Positions 44,589 to 57,699 are shown, numbered from the stretch's first letter. The stretch: 64,000 nucleotides of DNA from Cordia subcordata (GCA_028554755.1 JAPTOF010000006.1:17483001-17547000); one strand, 5' to 3'. Notes: generated by a model not told the origin, from the sequence alone. Translations and numbers: made by a program.

Positions 44589-45303
44589 TGGATCTGAGCA
44601 GAGACCGTGAGGTATAACAGAGAATGTCATAGTACAGGTTGAAGAGTTTGTGTATCCAGTTGATTTCATTGTCTTAGATATAGATTCCGACCATGACACT
44701 AGGCATGCTACACCTGTTCTCTTAGGACGTCTTTTCTTAGCTACAGCTGATGCAGTCATCTATTTTAAGTCAAGGTTACTAGAGAATAAGTTGGGAATCT
44801 GAAGGTCACTATGAGAGTCGCGAAGGCAGTAAATATAGTGAGTATAAGTATGGATAATGAGGAGGAGTGTTTGGCTATTGATGTTATAAATCTGTGTGGA
44901 GAGGAGTATGCCCGCGAATGTTGTTTGTTAAGGCTAAGTTAGCTGAGCTCGAGGCCATTTTAGATCAGTTTGATTCTAAGTTATTAGCAAGTATGTAGTT
45001 TCCACGTCCATATTCACTGACTCGAGGCCTGAGCAATTGATTAAAGTTACTTAGCCCGAGTCTCTTTCTTTAGAAGTTTCTAGTGATCCCCCTATAGTGA
45101 AGTCTCCCTCATCTTTAGAGCTCAAACCCTTCCCTGAGCACTTGAAGTATGCATTCTTAGGACCTTATGAGACCCTTTATGTCATTATAGCTTCTAATCT
45201 GTCTAGTGACAATGAGAAGCATCTTCTAGAAGCCCTTAGAAGTCATAAAAAGGCCATATGGTAGACAATTGGTGATCTAAAAGGTGTAGACCCTTCGGTT
45301 TGT

Positions 45304-46286
45304 ATGCATAGGATTCATCTAGAAGAAGGTACGGTACCTTCTCGTGAGATGCAGAGACGAATTAATCCACATATGAGTGAAGTTGTAAGAAACGAGGTCA
45401 TTAAGCTCTTAGATGCAGGAATTATTTATCCTATCTATGATAGTGAGTGGGTTAGTCCTGTTCAGGTAGTACCAAAAAAGTCTGGGATCACAGTGGTAGA
45501 GAATAATAAGGGTGAGCTAGTTTCTACACGTATCCCTACGAGTTGGAAAATGTGCATAAACTATAGGAAACTCAACTCTAGGACTAGAAAAGATCACTTC
45601 CCATTGCCTTTCCTTGACCAAACTTTGGATAGAGTAGCCGGTCACAGTTATTACTACTTTTTAGATGCGTATTTGGGACACAATCAAATTCTCGTGCTTT
45701 CTCAAGATCAGGAGAAGACCACCTTCACGTGCCTTTATGGTACCTTTGCTTATAGGAGATGTCATTCGATCTTTGCAATATGCCTGCCACTTTTCAAAGA
45801 TGTATGATGGCTATCTTTAGTGATATGATTGAGAGGCACTTAGAGATTTTCATGGATGATTTCTCAATCTTTGGTGTGAATTTTGATGATTGCCTTAGTC
45901 ACCTGTCTTTAGTGCTAGACTGTTGCATTAAGATGAATCTTGTGCTGAGTCAGGAGAAATCACATTTCATGGTGCAAAGAGGAATAGTTTTGGGACATGT
46001 AGTGTCTTCTGATGGTATTCAGGCTAACCCGACCAAAATAAAGCTTATAGAGAAATTGCACGTTCCTAAATCTATTAAGGATGTGAGATCCTTCCTTGGC
46101 CATGCAGGTTTCTATCGTAAGTTCATTAAGGATTTTAGCCAGATCCCCTATCCATTGTCTAGGCTGTTAGCGCAAGATGCTCCATTTGTGTTTGATGAAA
46201 AGTGCAGTAGAGCTTTTGATAGGCTTAAAATGCTTGATTTCCTCTTCCCTTATCATCCAACCGCCGTATTACAGTCTTCTTTTTAA
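45304..46286 (+). pseudogene. Reverse transcriptase of element F (frameshifted)
   Basis: 45304-45807 gives the N-terminal half: EEGTVPSREMQRRINPHMSE, VVPKKSGITVVENNKGE, WKMCINYRKLNSRTRKDHFP, FLDAYLGHNQI. A frameshift near 45760 moves to the frame 45759-46286, with CNMPATFQRCMMAIFSDMIE, the catalytic block IFMDDFSIFG (FMDD; Met-Asp-Asp codons at 45852-45860, both Asp kept) and FLGHAGFYRKFIKDFS. Only the frameshift separates this RT from a continuous one, but the downstream duplication at 46197-46389 adds a second break. Confidence 0.9.
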
Positions 46287-46389
46287 AATTATTGAAAAGT
46301 GCAGTAGAGCTTTTGATAGGCTTAAATGCTTGATTTCCTCTTCCCTTATCATCCAACTGCCGTATTACAGTCTTCCTTTTAAAATTACG
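46197..46389 (+). repeat. 97-base tandem duplication in the pol gene of element F
   Basis: Copies 46197-46293 and 46294-46389, each from GAAAAGTGCAGTAGAGC to TTTTAAAATT, differ by a handful of bases, including a one-base deletion. The length is not a multiple of three, so the frame is broken. Confidence 0.93.
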
Positions 46390-46770
46390 TGTGATGCATC
46401 AAATTTTGCCATAGGAGTTGTATTAGGACAACATAAAGATGTCCCATGTGATCTACTATGCTAGTAAGACTCCAGATGAGGCTCAGAAGAATTACACCAC
46501 CACCAATAAGAAGCTTTTAGCAATAGTGTTCTCCCTTGATAAGTTTTGATCATACATTCTTGGTTCTAAGATCATAGTTTACACTGATCATGTGGCTTTG
46601 AGGTACCTTTTGTCTAAGCATGAATCTAAACCCCACTTGATTAGGTGGATGCTCCTTTTGCAAGAATTTGACATAGAGATTAGAGATAAGAAGGGTAGTG
46701 AGAATTCTGTTGTTGATCATTTGTCCCGTCTTATTCATGAGTCCTCTAGTGATTCCATTTCCTTTCATTA
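46390..46770 (+). pseudogene. RNase H of element F (decayed)
   Basis: After the duplication, frames read CDASNFAIGVVLGQ (RNase H-like start with catalytic Asp), then YYASKTPDEAQKNYTTTNKK, KLLAIVFSLDKF with an in-frame stop, [20 protein letters not shown] and [18 protein letters not shown]. This is the Ty3/gypsy RNase H of chromoviral/Athila style, broken by at least one stop and one frame change. Confidence 0.85.
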
Positions 46771-46799
46771 GTCATTTCTGGATGAATAATTGTTTGTTG

Positions 46800-48026
46800 T
46801 CTCACATCACACACCATGGTATGCACACACAGTGAATTATCTTGTCATAAGTCAATTGCCACCTCCTTAGGAGAAGAGAGAAAAGGATAGGTTTTATTTG
46901 TAGGTTAATAATTTCTTTTGGGAAGTTCCTTATCTCTTTAAGATGTATACAAATCAAGTGATTTGTAGGTGTGTTCCAGAGAGCGAGCACAAGAGTATTT
47001 TGAATATGTGTTAGGGTGAGGCATGTGGAGGTCACTTTGGAGGTAAGAAAACTGCAGCTAATATCTTGCAAAGTAGATTCTTTCAGCCCTCACTCTTTGG
47101 ATATGCCTAGGAATTTTTAAAAAGTGTGTTAGATGTCAAAAATTTGGGTCCATTTCTAGGAGAAATATGATGCCCCTTTTCTCTATTCGTGTGTGTGAAC
47201 TTTTTGATGTTTGGGGAATTGATTTCATGGGTCCGTTTCCACCTTCCTTTGGGTATCAATACATCTTAGTGGCTATTGACTATGAGTTCAAGTGGGTAGA
47301 GGCGATTTCTACTTGAACCAATGACCACAAGGTTGTGGTCAAGTTCATTTGAGAGCACATCTTTTCTAGGTTTGGGGTACTACGAGTCTTGATTAATGAT
47401 AAAGAAAAGCACATTTGTCATAGAACACTTGAGGCTGTACTTAGAACTTTTCAGTAACTCATAAGATTGCTACCCTGTATCACCCTCAGACGAGTGGACA
47501 GGTAGAAGTTTCAAATAGAGAGGTCAAGTCCATTCTATAGAAAATGGTTAGGCCTAACAAGAAAGATTGGTCTTGCAGATTCAGTGATACATTATAGGCC
47601 TACCGTACTGCGTACAAGACCCCCATAGATATGTCTCCATATAGGTTGATGTACGGGAAGGCTTGCCATTTACCTATTAAGTTAGAGCATAGAGCATATT
47701 AGGCTATTAAGGCTTTAAATTTTGACTTGCCTACTACAAGTGAGAAAAGGAAGCTTGACTTAGCTTTGCTACAGGATTTGAGATATGAGGCGTACAAGAA
47801 CGCGAAGCTTTATAAAGAGAGAATGAAGAAAATGCATAGGCATATCCTTAGGAAATCTTTCTCTTCTACTGACAAAGTTTGGTTGTTTAATTCTAGATTG
47901 AAGCTCTTTCCAGGTAAACTAAGAAGTCACTGTGATGGTCTGTACGAGGTAATTGAAGCCTACCCTTTTAGAGCAGTAAAGATCAAGGATTTAAAGGATG
48001 GACGAATTTTGACTGTAAATGAGTAG
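46800..48026 (+). pseudogene. Integrase of element F (decayed)
   Basis: Zinc-binding remnant near 46990-47110 (ESEHKSILN, GGHFGGKKTAANIL). Core domain near 47170-47480: [19 protein letters not shown] with the first catalytic Asp, then [18 protein letters not shown], stops, and VLINDKEKHI where the second Asp is expected. Later out-of-frame pieces match [16 protein letters not shown] (about 47480-47530). The C-terminal part is the open frame 47727-48026 (LDLALLQDLRYEAYKNAKLY, KVWLFNSRLKLFPGKL). Confidence 0.85.
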
Positions 48027-49634
48027 TGCTTGCATTCATTTGACCCGAGCATGGCTCGAGTGAAGTCCATCAAGCTTCAAGAGCCTTCATATGACACTTG
48101 ATGAATGAAGCTTACCTAGCTGACAGCATGATGGTTAACGCTACTAGAAGGCAACCTACATTTTGGTGATTTCATTCTATTCTTTTTGTTTTTATGCATT
48201 TGTCTTTTTCTTTTCATTTTAATAGCTGGAGCTTTGTTCCTATTCCTTGCATTCCCCTTCTCCATTTTTGCATACATCCTTGTTCTTATTTGTTAATGCC
48301 AATGTAAACTTGCATGGCGTATGTCTACTAATCTCGTGTGCTTTTTGAGTGTTTGTGTATTGATGAGAAACAAGTTAGTAGATGATTGAAATTCCATTGG
48401 CATTTGTGAAGTCACGCAAACACAAGGTTGTATCCTTCCATCCTCTTAGCCTTATTTTTCCACCCTTTCCACGCTTCCCATGCATGTGCTTTATTGTTTG
48501 TTTGTTTGCATGGTTAATTGCTATTTGCTTGAGGACAAGCAAAGTTTAGGTTTAGGGGTGCATGAGTTCTTTTTGTTTTTCATATTCGACATAAAAGGGT
48601 AGATTTGCATGGTTTTTTGCTCAAAATGGTGATTTTTTTTTTGTGCATGTAGAGTCATTTATCTCTTTGTTGATTGGAGTGTTGGCTCTTGTTGATTGAC
48701 TTAATTGATTGGGAAGATGAGGTTGTATTGTAGGGAGTGAATAAAATGGAGGGAAAACTAGGACTCTAAAGAGAATCTTTTTGAAAACTGTGGAGAGTGA
48801 GCACTTCTAAGAATTCATCTTGTAGTTGCCTCACAACCAAGTTAGAAAAAAATATTTTTGAGGGCTGTTAATGTGAGTGCCCTTTACTTGATTGGTTCTT
48901 TCAGTGTGTCTTAGCCCTTCTTTTTCTTTTCTTTGTGCTTATGTTATGCATTGAGAAAAAAATGCAAAAAAAGAAAGAAATAAAGCAAAAAAAGTGAAAA
49001 AAAAGTGGGAAAAAGCCAAATGGCAAGAAAAAAATGAAGTATGTTGAACAAGTGTCAAAGGATACAATATCAATTTGACACATGTTTAGTTCTCTTTCTT
49101 TGATTTGCTGTTTGATGTGGTTGGCAAAACCCGAGTTAGTCCCGAGAGGGGTTTCTTCCCATAGTACCCTAAGTTTTAATTGGCTGGAATGTGTTGGTTG
49201 AAAGCTTGCTACACGAGGGCCCCAATCACCAAGGACGCCATCTTGTTGTACTGTGAATAATGCTTTTACGCCAATTGTGAGCTATTGTGATGTAATTCTC
49301 CCCTTTCCTTGTATTTATGGGCTAAGTGCATGTTGGGAGGCCATGTTAGTTGATGGGGATACGAACTATCAATATCATAGGTGCGTGAGTTGGAATCCTA
49401 GGTTTGTGGCAGTTCTAGCTACTCGGCAAGTTCTCAAAAGGTACGAGAACCCTTGTGATTAAGTGAAGGATTCGAAAAAGGGTTGCAAATCCCTTTTACA
49501 ATAGGAATGGCCCCTCATACTCCTTAGATTCGTCAAGATTAGCAAGTCAATACTTTTGGCAACCCTTTGAGCATCATGAGATAAGTTTAGGAGTAGTCTA
49601 CTTGGGGACAAGCAAGGAGAAGGTTTGGGGGTGT
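48027..49634 (+). other. Athila 3' non-coding region of element F
   Basis: No gene. The post-pol block is at about 48135-48160, the hairpin TTGCTTGAGGACAAGCAA at 48525-48542, an A-rich tract at 48955-49045, and a degenerate second hairpin (CTTGGGGACAAG) plus polypurine stretch GGAGAAGGTTTGGGGGTGT ending at 49634. Confidence 0.7.
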
Positions 49635-51501
49635 TGATGCGTATGTATTTGGAACATGAATTGCATGATTTGGAGTGTGTTTGTATGCGTGTTTTGGTAC
49701 TAATTTTGTCTATTTTGAGCTTTCGAGTGCTTATTGAGTCTTGTTTTAGTGTTTGTGTGTTGTGCACTTCTTCTTATCTTTTTATTCCTTTTTAATATTT
49801 TTATTTTAGTAGTATTAGTTTAATTAGTTTTAATTGATTATTTGTTGATTAGGAAATTAGGTTTCGAACATTATTAATTTGATTTTAGGGTTTTAGGACA
49901 ATCTTAGATTAGTTGCTTAGGTTAGTAATTAATTAGATTAGGACACATTAAATAAATTAGGATTGATTAAATAGGTTAGGGCATTATTAGATTAAAATTT
50001 ATTAAGTTAGTATTAGGATATTTAATTAGTTTAATGAATAATTAATATGTTATATATTATATACATATTATATATATTACATATAACAGATACGTAGATA
50101 CACACATGGCATTCACATACTCACATATACATAATATATAATATATTATTATTATAATATATAACATTATATTATTAAACCTAAAAAGCTACCCATGGAC
50201 ATCTTCCTCAAACCATTTCTTTTTCTTTCTTTTGACCAACCTAACACACACACACCACCCATATAAAGCTCATCAGCGAGCTTGTGAGGAAAGCAAAACT
50301 AGCGGCCAAGCACATTGGAGAAAAAGAAAAGAAAAAAAAAAGAGCATTTGCTCCTTCTCAGGCCAAGAAAGAAAAAAATAGAAAAATTTCAGAAAATTTC
50401 CCCGAAAAATACATTTTTTATTTTCTTTTTATTTTCTTTACTTTTTATCTTATTTTGATCTACTTTGGAGCTATTTTTTTTGCAGAATTTTTGGGGCTAT
50501 CTTAGAGCAAAACTTGGAGAAGAAGACAAATTTGTGCAAAATTGAAATGGAAAGAGGTTCTAAGCTTGAGATTTAATTTCTTAGACGCGGAATTGATTTT
50601 TATAAGATTAAATTTTAGTTTTATACTCTCCTTTGACATGATGAACTAAATCTTTTTAGAGTTGATTACTATTCCTATTATGGATTCAGGATTATAAAAC
50701 TTGTTTTGAGATATTTTGATGGTTTAAATACAGGTTTGGTTTTTATTATTTAATGGTGACTGTTGAGCATGTCTATGTGTTTGATTAATTGCCTTAATGG
50801 AGAAACATGTATTATTATACTCTTAATTTCTCGTGTCCACTTATATGGTGTTGATTAATTATACTTGAATTTATAACTAGGTTTAATGTATGACCTTTAG
50901 AATGAAATAAAACTAATAGGTCATCCATTACACTTAGTTGAACTTAGGAAGATTAAACCTTGGCTTGAAACACATTTAACAGTTTAAACGCTAGGTTAGT
51001 ATTAATCATCACCAATCTAGAAGTCTCAATCAACTAAGCCTTAAACCCTAGTTAAAAAGGACAAGGCTATACTCTAAGTAAGACTCGCTTAGGGATAGGA
51101 TTGCACCGAGAATTAGGAATAATACGGATAGTGAGTTTAGACCTCTAAAAGAAGCAATCAAAGCCATCAAAATACTCAAAGCAAACTCTTTAAGATCCCG
51201 ATCCCATAATAGAGTAGTAATCACCCTAATCATTCCTTATTGATATCACTTCCTCTTTAGTTTGGTTGTATTTCTATTGCACACATTAGTTTAGGTAATT
51301 TAATTTGGTCTTTAATTTAGAGTTCCCTTCAATTCGAAACACAATAACACAAAAAGATTTTCCTTTTTAGCACGTAGCTAGTTTAAGGTGCATAATACCT
51401 AGGACCATAGTTAGAGGCGTCCTTGAGGAGACAATACCCGTACTTTACACATACTACACTACTTCCAATTTGTGCGCTTATGGGTTTTTAAAATAACATC
51501 A
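49635..51501 (+). repeat. 3' LTR of element F
   Basis: 1867 bases, TGATGCGTATG...AAATAACATCA. It is collinear with LTR C (9346-19805). AT-rich at 49800-50180, with a leader region at 50280-50640. The last 570 bases match the truncated 5' LTR. Confidence 0.88.
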
Positions 51502-51764
51502 ATTTTGACTTGGTCTTTTCTTTAGCCATGTCTTGGCTGAATCATATAAATTCTAGGAGTAAACAATGCCTCTATAAACTAGCTAAACAATATCGCAAGA
51601 GTTTGGATTGGTTATGCTTTATGCCTTATCCTCATTTGCCACCACATGCTCGCTCAACCTCTACTTTCAATAACAATCATACGAATATGACAACCAAGCG
51701 AATTTCTTGCTATTGGGACTATTGCACACTTAATGCGCCAAATCTCTAGCAAGCCATGCCTTCT
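51502..51764. other. Flank of element F, nothing recognised
   Basis: A short stretch with a 79-codon open frame that I cannot assign. It may belong to the DNA into which F inserted. Confidence 0.4.
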
Positions 51765-51772
51765 GTTTTACT

Positions 51773-52272
51773 TAGGGATAGCAATGGGACAAGTACCCTT
51801 CCCATGAAGGAATCTCAAACCCGCTACCAGGGTAGCATCCCAATTCCCATTTCCATCTCAAACCTGGATAAAAATTAAATGGGAATCCCATTTCTGGAAC
51901 GTCCCAAACCCGCGGGTACTCGAAACATCCTAAACCTAGTTAAAAAATTTTAAAATTTAAATAAAAATTTTAACAAGAAATGTCCTGAACCTGAATTTAA
52001 GACATGTTCTCAACCCTGAAAATCGAATTAAATCATTAAATCTTAAAAAATAACCAATCAAATAATTTTTCCCAAAAAATCTCAACAATATCCCTAAAAT
52101 ATATTAAAATAATAAAATTTTAAAGAGTAAAAAGGTTGAGGTTCAAACCTTACCACTACTAGAAAATAAAAAATTTTCCTTAATTTTTAGTATATAATAT
52201 GTACTTATGTACTTAAAACTATAATTAATTAATAAATGTAAAATACCTATACACACACACACAAACACCTAT

Positions 52273-52312
<40 letters not shown>

Positions 52313-52511
52313 CTGTACATATATATATATATAATCGGGTTCAGGAATGCAGGTACCCGGAAGGTCAATCCCAGTTCCGTCCCAAACCCTAACGAGTATT
52401 TTTAATCGCTTTAGATCTGTTCCAGGTTTTTAATAAGACGAATTTTATCGGATTTTAATCGGGTCGGTCGATGCTGGGTACCCTAAGTCACTCGTCCCAT
52501 TGCGATCCCTA
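51773..52511. mobile_element. hAT-like non-autonomous element
   Basis: 739 bases. Left end TAGGGATAGCAATGGGACA and the inverse of the right end (TAGGGATCGCAATGGGACG) match at all but two of 19 positions. Flanks GTTTTACT (51765-51772) and GTTTTGCT (52512-52519) are an 8-bp duplication with one change, the hAT size. The interior has CA and TA microsatellites (52250-52330) and no ORF. Confidence 0.85.
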
Positions 52512-52572
52512 GTTTTGCTCAACCCCTTTATGCCACGTGTCTAAGCATTAAATGATCACACTACACGACGCT

Positions 52573-52848
52573 TTATAAGACATACGTGATCATCATCAAC
52601 TGCTGCTCTTTGCAACTTCCATGGATCTTAGTCTTATTCATCATGACCGTTGAAATCCCAAGCCACGAGCTATCACCATGCCCCATTCTAAAACCCCATT
52701 GCCGTAGTAATTTGTAATTTTCGTCACCTCCTATCCCAAACCAATTCCTTGGATCAAAAACCCTGTTAAAAGTAAAAACTTTTGGAATAATTCCATGAAT
52801 AAACCTTAACTCTCCTTCAGGCATCGCCCTTGACCCCAATAGTCTCAC
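52573..52848 (-). CDS. Unrecognised 91-codon open frame
   Basis: Minus frame MRLLGSRAMPEGELRFIHGI... with TFNRVFDPRNWFGIGGD. Composition is protein-like (Trp, Gly and Arg well spread, no low complexity), unlike the random frames around it, but I recognise no family. No introns, partner exons or regulatory signals were identified. It could be an exon of a degraded gene or captured gene fragment, or chance. Confidence 0.25.
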   Translation of the reverse strand: MRLLGSRAMPEGELRFIHGIIPKVFTFNRVFDPRNWFGIGGDENYKLLRQWGFRMGHGDSSWLGISTVMMNKTKIHGSCKEQQLMMITYVL

Positions 52849-53671
52849 ATTTCTATTTGAGGGACAATATCTCTCCTTCCATAACCAAAAAAAAAAAAAA
52901 TTGTTTGTGTCATAATAAGTGATAGTGGTGGGTGGTGCCTGATTGGTCCTTGAGAGGTATGAGTGAGTTGGAATAGGTGCTTGTTGGGTGCTACTTTCAA
53001 GGGCACGTGAGATGTTTGATGTTCAAATTAGGAAACCTTTTTCGGGGAGAAGGGGGTAAGGGAGGCTGAGCTAGTGCTTTAGGAGCCTGGTTGGGCAAAG
53101 GCCTGCCCTGTGTACAAGTGCTAATTTTTGGTACATGTAGAGAGTGCTTTGGTTCTGGTCCAAGTGATGAAGGCTGAGTGGGTGTCTAAGCGGTGTTGTT
53201 AAGTGAGGTTAACAATTGGAGCTTGTTTGGTATAGTGAATTGTCAAAAAATGTATAGAGTCAAGTGGTATGGGACTTCAAGTCAATAGGTGCATATGATT
53301 AGTACTATGTGCTTGCTGATAAGTGCTTTTGTGTTTAGAGAGCTCGGTTGGAGCGATCTTAGGCCATCTTCAATGGGGCGCCTAAATGGTCCCCTACCTT
53401 AAATTTAAGAGGTGAGAAAGGGGAAATATGCTTCAGCAGTCCCTTATGTTACCTCTCAAATTATAGTGGTCCCTGGCATCTTGTCTATTTTTGTTCTCCC
53501 CCATATATAAGGGTTTCAAATCTAGCACCTTTCCAACCCCCTAAATCCACTAACGTAAAAAAATTAATAATTCATAATTAATTATAATTAATTAATAAAA
53601 ATATCTGATGATCTAGAAATGAATCAAATGATCTCAATGTCTTCTTCTTCAGCAATGTTCCTGCAAAACAA
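52849..53671. other. Intergenic, nothing firmly recognised
   Basis: No gene. 53365-53530 has the look of a plant MITE end (GGCCATCTTCAATGGGGCGCC), but I could not find its partner terminus. Confidence 0.4.
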
Positions 53672-53950
53672 AGAGAGCTTGACACCGGTGTGGTGCAGGC
53701 CAAAAACTTTCCAATGCTTAAGTCAATCTGGTGTTGAAGGAGAATATTTAGAATTGACGGGTGCTATTTTGGGTAAAAGTGGCTTACCTTGCTTTCTGTG
53801 TAGGTGGTCTATTTATAGAAGATCATTTAGTACATGTGTCTCCTTGGGATTAATGCTTTATACTAGGTGGTCTAGAAGTACATCAGGCTTTCATTCATCA
53901 GGAAGTTGCGCATGCTTACATGTTTGCCTAGCCTTGGCTGGATCGGATTA
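53672..53950 (-). mobile_element. Old remnant of a D-family (Tat-type) LTR
   Basis: Diverged but collinear with 25210-25500: GGTGCAGGCC, AATGCTTAAGTCAATC, AAAAGTGGCTTACC, then on minus a TATA-like TCTATAAATAGACC (53808-53821). One G-box position is decayed to ACATGTGT. Confidence 0.6.
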
Positions 53951-54779
53951 GGTTAGGGATGGGCTTAGCTTAATCCTTGAATAACATAAAAATTTAAAAA
54001 ATGTGTTTGACTAAAATAAGAAAAGATATAAAAATATAAATCTTTTGAAATAAGGATGTTGTTGGATTGATACTAAAATGAAGAGTCCCTAAAATAAGAG
54101 TTTGATTCAAAGTAAAAGTGTTGCTGGAGTGAAACTAAAATAGGGGATTCCTAAATATAAAAAATGAACTAAAACCCTTTAAATATAGGGACAATATAGG
54201 TAAGTTGTTAGATATAGTCTTATAAGAGGCCAAATGGATTTTGGTGCTTGGATGGTGCTTAGTGCTTGGATGGTGCTAGGTGCTAGTCTTGTATGGTCCA
54301 ATTAGTGTTGTGTCATGGGCCTGCTAGTACGAATGAGTTTTGAAGACTGAGTAAGGCCTAGTGCTCACAAATTATAAGGTGCATCCTCACTAAGATACAA
54401 CTTCACTAATATGCACCTTCAGGTGTATGATAACACGCGCTTACATATATGTGAAAAAGAAAACTAAACAGTCGTAATTAGCACAAGCACAATCTTTTTC
54501 GTTTCTTTATTTCTTTCTGTTATTGCTCTTACACGACGCATGTAGCTGAAGATTTAGGAATTAACTTGTTGAAAAGCAGTCAAACGCACGACTATTACAT
54601 GAAGCAGCATTTTTTGGACGAAGCAAAGTGCACAAAGAGGTTTTTAATCTTTGTTTTTTGCTCTCTGGTTGTATGTATAGTACATTGACGGTTAGTTTTG
54701 GTTTTATTTTGGTTTATTTTTGTTTGTACATTTTTTTAAAGTTTTGGAACCCTAGTTTTGGTTTATTTTTGGTTTGTGA
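53951..54779. other. Left flank of the MULE region, nothing firmly recognised
   Basis: No gene or clear terminal inverted repeat. The left end of the Mutator-like element should lie in or near this stretch. Confidence 0.4.
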
Positions 54780-55142
54780 GTTGTGTTGTAAGGCTGTGGC
54801 TTCTAGTAATGAAGATATGCAACTTGTTCCTTTTGCTGGAGAGAACATTTCTCTATTACCTAAGCTGTATTGCATTGGTTCTTCAAGTGATGATGATGAC
54901 AAAAGGTAAGCTTAACAATGTATGTTATATTTTCTTTCAATATTTTTTTTGTGATTGTTCAGTGTACTTTACGTATGTATTTAGTATTTGTAGTGTAGTG
55001 TACTTATTTAGTGTTTTTGTATTTTTATAATATATTTATATATGTGTAATGTTTGCATTTGTGTATAGGTTATATTCTTTAACTATTTTTTCTAGTATTT
55101 GTGAATGTATTTATTGCTTTTGAATGTATAACGTTTGCATAT

Positions 55143-55880
55143 GTGTATAGGTCAGTAATAGTGGTAATGGAGATTAAGATAAGTTAGCTAGAGATAGATA
55201 TAGTAGCAGATATCATGAAATTGAAAGCACAAGAAAAAATTTCTTTGTTCAGTGACAGATAGCTTTTTGTTCAGTGACAGATAGTTATTTGCTCAGTGAT
55301 AGATAATTGTTTGTTCAGTGATTTATGTGCGTCATTTTTTTTGCCAGATAAACATTTGTTTATGTTAGGTTGTTAGTTTTGAATGTTTAATGTTTGCATG
55401 TGTGTTTATGTTAGTAATAGTGGTAATGGAGATTAAAATAAGTTAGCCAAAGATAGGTATATAAGTAGATATCATGGAATTGAAAGCACAAGCAGAAAAT
55501 TTCTTTGTTCAGTGATAGATAGTTATTTGTTCAGTGGTTTATGTGTGTCATTTTTTTGTCTGCAGATAAACATTTGTTTGTGTTGGGTTGTTGCTTTTGA
55601 ATGTGTAACGTTTAGATGTGTGTATAAGGTAGCAAAATTTCTTTGTTCAATAGCAGATAGTTATTTGTTCAGTGGTTTATGTGTGTCATTTTTTTGTCTG
55701 CCAGATAAACATTTGTTTGTGTTGGGTTATTGCTTTTGAATATGTAATGTTTGAATGTGTGTATAGGGCAAAAAATTTCTTTGTTCAGTGATAGATAGTT
55801 GTTTGGTCAATAGTTTATATGTGTCATTTGTTTGTCTGCCGATAAACTTTTGTTTAGATATTTGTGAATGGGTTTATTGT
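55143..55880 (+). repeat. Degenerate tandem array in the first intron of the Ulp1-like gene
   Basis: Four copies of shrinking length: about 55143-55404, 55405-55624, 55625-55764 and 55765-55880. Each has AAAATTTCTTTGTTCAGTG, a TTTATGTGTGTCATTTTTTTG block and AGATAAACATTTGTTT. Copies 3 and 4 lack the first ~100 bases. Confidence 0.85.
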
Positions 55881-57699
55881 TGAAGAAAGTAGTTCAGTAT
55901 CTATGAATGTGTTTGTTGCTTTGTAAGTATATAGTTTGTGTTTCTTTAATGTTTGCTCTATAGAATTAGAAATAGTAGTAATGGATCACTTAGGATAAGT
56001 TAGGCAAAGATATTTATAGAAGCAAATATCATCGACTTGGAAGAATAAGTAGATAATTTGTTTGTTTAGTATCTGATTGCTATTAGTTTAGTGATATATA
56101 GACATTTGTTTGTTCAGTATCTTATTGACTGGCATAGAGACATTTGTTCAGATTATATGTGTGTTCAGTATCTAGTAACTAGTTGTTTAGTGACATATAA
56201 GTATTTGTTTAGTAGTTTGTATGTAATTATTAAGAGTTTCTAGAATTTTTGAAGATTATATATAAAGTATTTGTTCACTTTTGTGTGTTTTTTTTTTTTT
56301 AATTCCAGGGTGAAAGGAGAGAAAGGAAAAGAGGGCAATGTATATCATTGGAGAAAAAATTATACGAAGAAGAAGGTTAGGAGAAAGGTATATCGATCAA
56401 GGAGGAATGTAGATGCTGAGTCGGGTGAGTAAGAGTGTGAAACGGAGGGTTCTAGGGCAGAGATAGGTAATGTTGATAGGAGGGATGTGGAGAAGGAGAA
56501 AGATATGGGGAAAGGGAATTATATTGGAGAAGGATATAGGTAAGGGGAAGCATAAGGAGAAGGTGAAGAATGAGGAGAAGATAAGGATAAAGGGAAGATG
56601 AAGAGAAATGATAATAAAAAAAGATTTTGGTGGAGAAAATAAGGTTTTGGGGAAAAGTAAGCATGTTGAGAAAAAGAGTAAGGATGATGAACAATTTAGA
56701 AGAAAGAAGTTGAAGAAGGGTAAAAAGGAAGAAGATGATAAGGAGTTTGTTTCCAAGCAAGAGGTTCTATTTCAAGCTTTGTGGAATTTATAAAGGCGCT
56801 TGATGTTGATCAAAAAGCTTCAGTGATGGATATTGGGTTTGGATATTTGTTGTATTTGGAGCCCGGTGAATTGAATGGGAAATTCAGTCGATGGTTGTAT
56901 GAATGGTATAATCCTTACTGTAAGAGATTGGAGATTAGGAAGAATGAATATATTAAAGTTGGTGAAATTGATGTTCATCATACTTGAAGATTTCCTATGG
57001 ACAGTTAAGTTATTGAATTATTTTCAAATGAAAATCTTTTGGAAATTAGAAAATATATTGTTCAATGGAAAATAGAGTGGTTTAAGGGGGAAGATGTTGG
57101 AAATGTTACTATGAAACTAGTTTTTACCACTTCAATGCCGAGCAAGATATTACTTCAAGGGCACAAGAACACTTTTAAGAGTAATTTTGTGGTTTATATG
57201 GTTTCAACCCTTATTTACCCCAATCAAAATAGATATGTGAATTTGAAGTTTTTAAAGTCTATATATGATGTGAGAAAATTTAGGGAGTTGAAGTGGTGTG
57301 CATTTGTTATGAAATCACTGATTGATTCTATTATTTATTGGAGTAAGAAGCCTGAGAGGTGTTGCCAACAGTCGTTGATTTTTCAGCATTTATTGTACAT
57401 GGACACAGTTGTTCATATTGATACGTGTGTTGATAGATATTATCCGACCATATTTGGTTGGACTGCTGCAATAATCAAGAAAAGGGTTAAGGATAAGCTT
57501 GATTGCTAAGGCTTTTGGGAATTGTTTTATAGATGGAAGTATAAAGAGTAAGTTATCTAAGTTAGAAAAATTTGATCGTAAAGTGGAAGAGAAAGAAAAG
57601 GATGCATCAAAGAAGGAAACTAGTTGTGCAGAGCAAGATTAGCACGACTCAGGGAGAAGTGGCTCTGATCTTAAGGTAAAAGTGTATTGTTAATATGGG

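Larger units (their letters stand above)
41546..51501 (+). mobile_element. Athila-type element F with decayed gag-pol
   Basis: A 5' LTR remnant (41546-42116), PBS (42123), gag, protease, RT, RNase H and integrase remains in Athila order, a 3' non-coding region, a polypurine tract and a full 3' LTR (49635-51501). Numerous stops and frameshifts show it is dead. The LTR is the same subfamily as LTR C in the first nest. Because the 5' LTR is truncated, no target duplication is visible. Confidence 0.88.

Noticed and set aside
56397..56760. Hydrophobic Phe/Leu/Ser-rich frames on minus
   Set aside because: Antisense of the purine-rich (Lys/Glu) part of the Ulp1-like gene.
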